Positions 5,955 through 9,864 of a stretch of 9,864 nt of DNA are shown one piece after another. The stretch is taken from NCBI GenBank assembly GCA_021818605.1, contig JAKAUH010001125.1, forward strand, positions 1 to 9,864, read 5' to 3'. The translations under genes were made by a program, and so were the position numbers. The notes beneath the pieces are model-generated. The model did no database searches, was not told where the DNA came from, and saw nothing but the letters and a program-made list of their open reading frames with translations. The stretch is from Planctomycetota bacterium. Lineage in GTDB: Bacteria; Planctomycetota; Planctomycetia; Isosphaerales; Isosphaeraceae. How positions within the stretch are numbered: position 1 is the first letter of the stretch; every line of letters begins with the position of its first letter.

Positions 5955-6422
5955 TCTCACGGAGTTGTAGTACAGGGCACCATTGACCTTGAATACGCCG
6001 GCAGCCGCGTTCACAGGCATCGCCGTGAAAAAGAAGGGAGCCCCATTGACCGCCGGAGGTGCTGCCGGGGCGGTTAACGTCTGTCCATTCGTCGTCTGCG
6101 TGTTCCACTGGCCGCTTCCACCCCCAGGTCCGTTTGGGGGAGCCGGGTTCGATGTTTTCTGGTTGATGTTCGCCCACATCGTCGAATAGGTCCTTCCAAC
6201 CTGCGGACTCGGACTACCCGTCAGAGTGAACAACTCAATCATATCCACAGAATTTTCGCCATTATTCCACGAGAAAGTACCATTTCCATTGACAGGGGCA
6301 CTGGGTTTATAATCACCCTCGATTGGCGTCAGAATTGTCACGGTGACCGCCGCGGACATGGAGGCAAGGACACCGAGGAGTCAGAGGACCAGGATGGCGC
6401 GGACCGTCATGAATCTGGACAT
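5940..6422 (-). pseudogene. Small exported protein with an in-frame TGA in its signal peptide
   Basis: The natural start is ATG 6422, with AAGGAG (6430-6435) seven bases upstream. It reads MSRFMTVRAILVL, then TGA (6381-6383), then LLGVLASMSAAVTVTIL in the same frame, which together form a normal signal peptide cut at codon 14. After it the frame is open for about 140 residues. The mature part is rich in Gly, Asn, Pro, Thr and Ser with alternating hydrophobic positions, suggesting a beta-rich extracellular domain; no family is recognised. Translation could restart at ATG 6359, but that product (139 residues, 5940-6359) would lack the signal peptide. It is last in the operon, 38 bases after the DUF1559 gene. 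It may be a recent pseudogene, a sequencing error, or a case of TGA read-through. The rest of the frame shows no decay. Confidence 0.65.
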
Positions 6423-6460
6423 CGTCAAGCTCCTTGAGATCTGAGGTAGTGCAGAAGACA

Positions 6461-7411
6461 TCAATACTCGCTGCCGATCATCTCTCGTCCGTTGCGGCTG
6501 CCGAGCGCGCGCCAGACCGAGATTTCGATGCCTGAAGCGATGAAGCGCGCATGGCCGTCGGCGAACACCGACTGCGCCCCTCCGGAGTGACGGCTCTTGG
6601 AGGTCCACGCGCCGAATTGGTACAGCGAACCATCGAGGCACGTGTTCTGGTTCGGCGGTAGGACATGGTTGTAAAGGCTGTGACCGAGGTCACCATGCGT
6701 CCAGGGCGCGCCAATCGTCGGTGGGGCAACAGACGCGGTCGCCGGATCGAGATCGCGGCACTCGAGGGCGAAGGCGTCCAACTGCCCTGGTTTCTCCCAG
6801 GTTGTGGGAGTGTGGAAAACCGAGCGTAGAGGATCGCGGGCGAGCATGTTTGCGGGCCCGACGAGCCATTCGCTGGCAAGTGCGGTGTTGCTCAGGCCGT
6901 CGCGGAAATCGCGGGGGCCGATCGCTCGATTCAAGGCAAAGGCCCCGTTGTATCCGTACCGCAGGGCGCCCGAGCCCTCGTTACCGGCGTAATTCGTCGA
7001 GCCCAGGTCGGGACGCGCCGCGGCTCCGTCGCTCGGGCAGATGAACACGGAGAGCGACACGCCCGACACCGTGGCACCGCCGCCCCCCTGAAAGACGTTG
7101 AACAACCGCTGCTGATCAAGATAAGGGAGAACAGCCACCAGAAAAGACGCGCCCCTGCCGCTCTCGTATCCGAGAGGTAGAACCGAATGAGTGGAGATGT
7201 AATTCTGCACCGCCATCCCGATTTGACGCAAGTTGCCCAGGCACTGGTTGCGCCGAGCGGCCTCGCGCGCGCTCATCACGGCAGCGAGCAGCATGGCCAG
7301 CAAGAGACTGACGATGAACACAACGACAAGGGCCTCGATCAGGGTGAAGGCTCTGCAACGAAAGGCGAGCCCGGCATCACCGCGGACGACCGGCTGGCGG
7401 ATTCGGGGCAT
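6461..7411 (-). CDS. DUF1559 family protein with prepilin-type N-terminus
   Basis: 316 residues. A class III/type IV prepilin signal is clear: basic leader to R20, Ala21 at the cleavage site, then FTLIEALVVVFIVSLLLAML with Glu26 at the +5 position, followed by the family's SAREAARRNQC. The C-terminus carries the H-X9-DG motif (H275 to D285-G286, HSGGAQSVFADG). This is the large planctomycete-specific DUF1559 family; members are pseudopilin-like, anchored by one helix and facing the periplasm or cell surface, with no settled function. The usual residue at -1 is Gly; Ala is tolerated in some prepilins. The start at 7411 overlaps the lipoprotein gene by 35 bases and has GGGAG about ten bases upstream. 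Coupling to the lipoprotein and to the exported protein downstream suggests a shared envelope role. Confidence 0.92.
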   Translation of the reverse strand: MPRIRQPVVRGDAGLAFRCRAFTLIEALVVVFIVSLLLAMLLAAVMSAREAARRNQCLGNLRQIGMAVQNYISTHSVLPLGYESGRGASFLVAVLPYLDQQRLFNVFQGGGGATVSGVSLSVFICPSDGAAARPDLGSTNYAGNEGSGALRYGYNGAFALNRAIGPRDFRDGLSNTALASEWLVGPANMLARDPLRSVFHTPTTWEKPGQLDAFALECRDLDPATASVAPPTIGAPWTHGDLGHSLYNHVLPPNQNTCLDGSLYQFGAWTSKSRHSGGAQSVFADGHARFIASGIEISVWRALGSRNGREMIGSEY

Positions 7412-8036
7412 TGACGATAAACTCCCGTGGCTTGCTCGCGACCAGGATGGAGTGGAAGCCTGACTCGTCCGACGGCAGTGGGGCTTCGGCTTTTACACTC
7501 CGCGACAGGACCGCACGAAGCTGGTAACGACCGGGTTCGTATTCGCGCTTCACCGGAATTCGTCCCTTGTAATGAATCTCTCCCGTCGGGGCTTTTACCT
7601 CGGAGTCGATCTTCATCCAGTTCGAGTCGTACTGCGTGTTGTTGCGGGAGAGGATCAGCATGAGCCCGGGGCTGTCACCCGCCGATGCAAGCCCCGTCAC
7701 GACCGCCTCCACATCGATCCCTGCACCCGGATCTTCCTTGGTCCCATCCGACGGTTTCGTCAGCTTGACGTCCACCCCCTCTACCGGACCCACATGTGAG
7801 TCCCAAGGCGAGGCGCCCGGTCTCTGCGACGAAGTCCGTCGACTCGACTTGCCGGCAGGCTGGGATCCATCGAGCCCGGACGATCCAGGGTTCTCCCTCC
7901 GCGCCACGGCCTGGTCGATCTGGACGCCGGGCGGCTTGCCCGGGACGGGCTGATCGGTGCCCGAACCCCCACATCCCACCTGGAAGAGGAAGGCAGCGCC
8001 GACCGGGGCCAAGTACCGCATTACTCGTGTTCTCAT
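7377..8036 (-). CDS. Predicted lipoprotein of unknown function
   Basis: 219 residues from ATG 8036, preceded by GGAG nine bases upstream; an in-frame ATG farther up adds 18 residues ahead of a complete signal peptide, so it was not chosen. The signal peptide is RTRVMRYLAPVGAAFLFQVG with Cys22 as the lipidated residue, followed by GGSG. The lipobox is FQVGC, with Gln at -3 rather than Leu, a weak match. Residues about 30-90 are a Pro/Ser/Gly-rich linker. The C-terminal part (about 85-205: VDVKLTKPSDG, GLMLILSRNN, GRYQLRAVLSRS) alternates like a beta-sandwich. First gene of the operon with the DUF1559 protein, which it overlaps by 35 bases. I recognise no named family. Confidence 0.8.
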   Translation of the reverse strand: MRTRVMRYLAPVGAAFLFQVGCGGSGTDQPVPGKPPGVQIDQAVARRENPGSSGLDGSQPAGKSSRRTSSQRPGASPWDSHVGPVEGVDVKLTKPSDGTKEDPGAGIDVEAVVTGLASAGDSPGLMLILSRNNTQYDSNWMKIDSEVKAPTGEIHYKGRIPVKREYEPGRYQLRAVLSRSVKAEAPLPSDESGFHSILVASKPREFIVNAPNPPAGRPR

Positions 8037-8279
8037 ACCACTACACTCCGGCCTCAGGACCATCCGCCAAGAATGGTGGGGACCGTTCAAAGGCCCCTGT
8101 TTCTTGCATGTGCCTGCCGACGGATCGAGGCTCGTACCAGCCGGCGTTCGGACGCGAGCTGGCCTCGTGATCCCGCGACGCTGTTCCTTTGTAATACCGA
8201 CAGGTCAGTGAGTTCCTTCCAATCGCGGGCAGGCCGCTTAGAATGTGACCGCGATCGTTCGCTCTGGCCCGCCTCAGAC
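8037..8279 (-). other. Long 5' leader of the lipoprotein operon
   Basis: If the promoter at 8286-8314 is real, transcription starts near 8279 and leaves an untranslated leader of about 240 bases before the lipoprotein ATG. I saw no riboswitch I recognise and no convincing small gene in it. Confidence 0.35.
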
Positions 8280-8285
8280 ATGGCG

Positions 8286-8314
8286 ATTAGATCGATCCGA
8301 ATTTCCTCTGTCAA
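8286..8314 (-). promoter_or_regulatory. Sigma-70-type promoter for the lipoprotein-DUF1559 operon
   Basis: On the minus strand, TTGACA (8314-8309) is a perfect -35 box, followed by a 17-base spacer and TCTAAT (8291-8286), five of six matches to the -10 box. A run of nine T (complement of A 8322-8330) lies just upstream, like an UP element. Sequence match and position support it; planctomycete promoters are not well characterised. Confidence 0.6.
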
Positions 8315-8330
8315 TAAGATGAAAAAAAAA

Positions 8331-8768
8331 GCAGATTCAGCCCGATCTCGCCCATTGGCTTGCTCCTCCCGAGTCCTAGGTCTATCGTTCAGCCATACAA
8401 TAGCTTATGGCGTCGGCTCGGCGGCCTCGTTGTTGCCTGGAGGGTCGTTCGCATCAGAGAAGTTTTCTGAGTCGCGGCCGCTCGGATTCGGTTGACTGGG
8501 ACAGGACCCCACCATTCGGCACGACCGTCGGGTCTCCCGTGCGGGCGGCAAACGGGCCCGACCGGACCAGTGGAGACCTCCGGTCCCGGCCGCGACAGGA
8601 AACGGGGCCCCGGCCGAAGACGTTCAATGCTGTGGTCATAACAACTCTCGCCGAACGAATTCGCCTCCCCCACAACGACCCGGCCGGCCGGCTCGCACCG
8701 AGCCCGGCCGACGGGCTCATCTCCCGACCGCAGGACATCCGACCGCCCGGCTCCGCCGGGTTGACCCC
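8331..8768. other. Spacer without a recognised gene
   Basis: About 440 bases of GC-rich sequence. Frames are open on both strands but their products are Arg/Pro/Gly-rich and unlike any family I know. A 7-bp inverted repeat (GACCGGA 8560-8566 with TCCGGTC 8579-8585) is the only structure noted. Confidence 0.5.
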
Positions 8769-8933
8769 TCACAGCCCGTCCCGTCCCGGAACATCCATTC
8801 GGAAACAACGATGCGTGTCTGATTTGCGAAATTTTTTTCGAAGTTTTCTATTCCTTATTGTCAAATGGCTTGCGTCGAATTCCCGCCAGATCTCAGCCAG
8901 GGACTTGTGACAGATTTTGCGGAACTGATACAT
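8769..8933 (-). CDS. Unrecognised 54-residue ORF over an AT-rich island
   Basis: ATG 8933 to TGA 8769. The product is basic, beginning MYQFRKICHKSLAEIWREFD, with a Lys/Arg-rich middle (NRKLRKKFRKS). It covers the most AT-rich part of the surrounding spacer (8820-8875), so composition differs from neighbours. No ribosome binding site is seen and no family is recognised. The opposite strand is also open here. It may be a remnant of transferred DNA or chance. Confidence 0.2.
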   Translation of the reverse strand: MYQFRKICHKSLAEIWREFDASHLTIRNRKLRKKFRKSDTHRCFRMDVPGRDGL

Positions 8934-9153
8934 CCTGTTGGTAGGGGGATCAAGGTGTGACGAAAAGCGATCAGAGGGCGGGGGCCCGAAAGAAGAGGGA
9001 TTTCCGAGGAACACCAGAATTTTCAGCCTTGATAGGCCAATCCAGCCAGACATCGCACCGGAGGGCCAGGCCTGCCCGAACGTCAGTCGCCAACCTTGCG
9101 GATTACAACAATGAGGCAAATTCGATCGAACATGACGCCCAGATCGGCCCGCA

Positions 9154-9348
9154 ATCGGACCCAGTCTCTCCATCGCGCCCCCAAAATGCGCGAACGAACC
9201 CAATCGAGCCGGTGTTCGGCGCCGAAATCGGCTTCGGCGCCCGGCGCCCAAAGTGAGGAACGAACCCAATCTACACGTAATCTTCACATTCAGGATGCGC
9301 GCATCGACAGAACGAACCCAATCTACACGATTTCTTCACAATTTTCGC
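9154..9348 (+). repeat. Dispersed AACGAACCCAATC repeats, three exact copies and one degenerate
   Basis: Exact 13-base copies at 9193-9205, 9259-9271 and 9311-9323, with a degenerate copy (10 of 13) at 9154-9166. The last two extend farther: both read CTACACG, then a T-rich stretch with CTTCACA and ATTTTC-like sequence, so about 35 bases are similar. Spacing is irregular (39, 66 and 52 bases), which argues against a CRISPR. In translated frames the unit gives NEPN, RTNPI or ERTQS, strings I recall from many predicted planctomycete proteins, so it is probably a family-wide intergenic repeat. Confidence 0.8.
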
Positions 9349-9513
9349 TCCGGGGTGGAAGCCTGACGACAGTGATGCCAGCATCCATATTGACTCGATC
9401 AGATCGAGCCTTTTATGGACAGGAAGAGGGATGGGTCCGGTTGGGTTGGGGCGGCAGGCTGGGAGGCGGAACTTGGGGTTATGCACCCATGGACGAGACA
9501 GCGAACGGTCAGG

Positions 9514-9555
9514 CCCGACCCGACTCCGCCCCGTCCCGTCCCGTCCCGTCCCGAC
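9514..9555. repeat. CCCGN pentanucleotide array, mostly CCGTC
   Basis: Two CCCGA-type units, then four perfect CCGTC units (9531-9550) and a CCGAC. It lies 18 bases before hairpin copy 4, echoing the array next to hairpin copy 1. Confidence 0.8.
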
Positions 9556-9573
9556 CGGACAAGACCGGACCGG

Positions 9574-9592
9574 GTCAGGCTGAGAGCCTGAC
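9574..9592 (-). repeat. Hairpin repeat copy 4 (GTCAGGCT-GAG-AGCCTGAC)
   Basis: Perfect 8-bp stem with a GAG loop, same core as 1137-1155. The flanking tetranucleotide is CGAC rather than CTAC, so the outer motif has drifted. Confidence 0.9.
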
Positions 9593-9835
9593 CGACTTCC
9601 GATCCGGGCTCGATCCCGTCCGGCCGTCGTGGGTGGGCCGCGTTCCGCCCGGCCAATCCTCCGGCCCGATTCCCGTGCGACAGACCGCGAAAAACGCGAA
9701 AAGGAAATGGGAAGGAAGGAGGCTCGCACTCGCCGTCGGATCGCCCTCCGCTCTTCTTTTTTCAACGATCCGCGACTGAGCTAGAAGTCCAGCGGAAAAG
9801 GGGAGGCGTATTACCCCGGCGAGAAAGATCCTCAC

Positions 9836-9859
9836 GTAGGTCAGGCTTTCCAGCCTGAC
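9836..9859 (+). repeat. Hairpin repeat copy 5, identical to copy 1
   Basis: GTAG followed by GTCAGGCT-TTCC-AGCCTGAC, all 24 bases identical to 981-1004 although the two are almost 9 kb apart. Sequence identity in both stem and loop points to recent spread or gene-conversion-like homogenisation. Confidence 0.9.
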
Positions 9860-9864
9860 TCCGC

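Larger units (their letters stand above)
8934..9864. other. Repeat-rich spacer to the right edge
   Basis: About 930 bases with no convincing gene. It holds AACGAACCCAATC repeats (9154-9348), a CCCGN array (9514-9555) and hairpin repeats (9574-9592 and 9836-9859). A plus-strand frame from GTG/ATG near 8957 to 9256 reads RTNPI where it crosses a repeat; I take it as a non-coding frame through repeats. Confidence 0.55.

Noticed and set aside
8858..8863. A second TTGACA on the minus strand as a promoter
   Set aside because: No acceptable -10 box lies 16-18 bases downstream, and no clear gene follows at a sensible distance.
9154..9348. Possible CRISPR array from the repeated 13-base unit
   Set aside because: Spacing is irregular, the unit is short, only two copies extend beyond it, and no cas gene is present.
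9096..9779. A 227-codon plus-strand open frame through the right-hand spacer
   Set aside because: It reads through AACGAACCCAATC repeats, the CCCGT array and a hairpin repeat; the product is repeat-derived and unlike a folded protein.

Overview
The window is high-GC bacterial DNA, most likely from a planctomycete of the Isosphaeraceae type. This is an inference from a DUF1559 prepilin-like protein, zinc-ribbon sequence fused ahead of what looks like an M48 protease, an AF2212-like antitoxin/PIN toxin pair, and abundant short dispersed repeats in long gene-poor spacers. No tRNA, rRNA, CRISPR array or intact insertion sequence was seen.

Layout. (1) 1-768, minus strand: N-terminal part of a membrane protein with two zinc ribbons and two membrane helices, running off the left edge. 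(2) 769-1254: spacer with three GTCAGGCT/AGCCTGAC hairpins and a CCCGG pentamer array. (3) 1317-2044, plus strand: a type II toxin-antitoxin pair joined by an ATGA overlap; the PIN toxin has Lys where a catalytic Glu is expected. (4) 2233-4943, minus strand: a three-gene operon encoding a gamma-glutamylcyclotransferase-like protein, an AAA/ABC-type ATPase and an HNH nuclease. The last two match the PtuA/PtuB architecture of the Septu anti-phage system and overlap by ATGA. A near-identical 89-bp direct repeat lies on each side of this operon (2055-2143 and 5175-5263). (5) 5264-5939: spacer with only a short ORF that has a strong ribosome binding site. (6) 5940-8036, minus strand: an operon of a lipoprotein, a DUF1559 pseudopilin-like protein and a small exported protein whose signal peptide is cut by an in-frame TGA. 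A good sigma-70-like promoter lies about 240 bases upstream. (7) 8315-9864: about 1.5 kb without a convincing gene, holding AACGAACCCAATC repeats, a CCCGT pentamer array and two more hairpin repeats.

How the parts fit. Regions 3 and 4 look like an accessory defence/stress island: a toxin-antitoxin pair beside a Septu-like ATPase-nuclease pair with an unexpected gamma-glutamylcyclotransferase as first gene, all set among repeats that could support recombination. Region 6 is a cell-envelope/secretion operon typical of planctomycetes. The observations most worth a second look are the repeat-bracketed GGCT-PtuA-PtuB cassette, the interrupted signal peptide, the PIN toxin lacking its catalytic Glu, and the hairpin repeat family with a compensatory base-pair swap.
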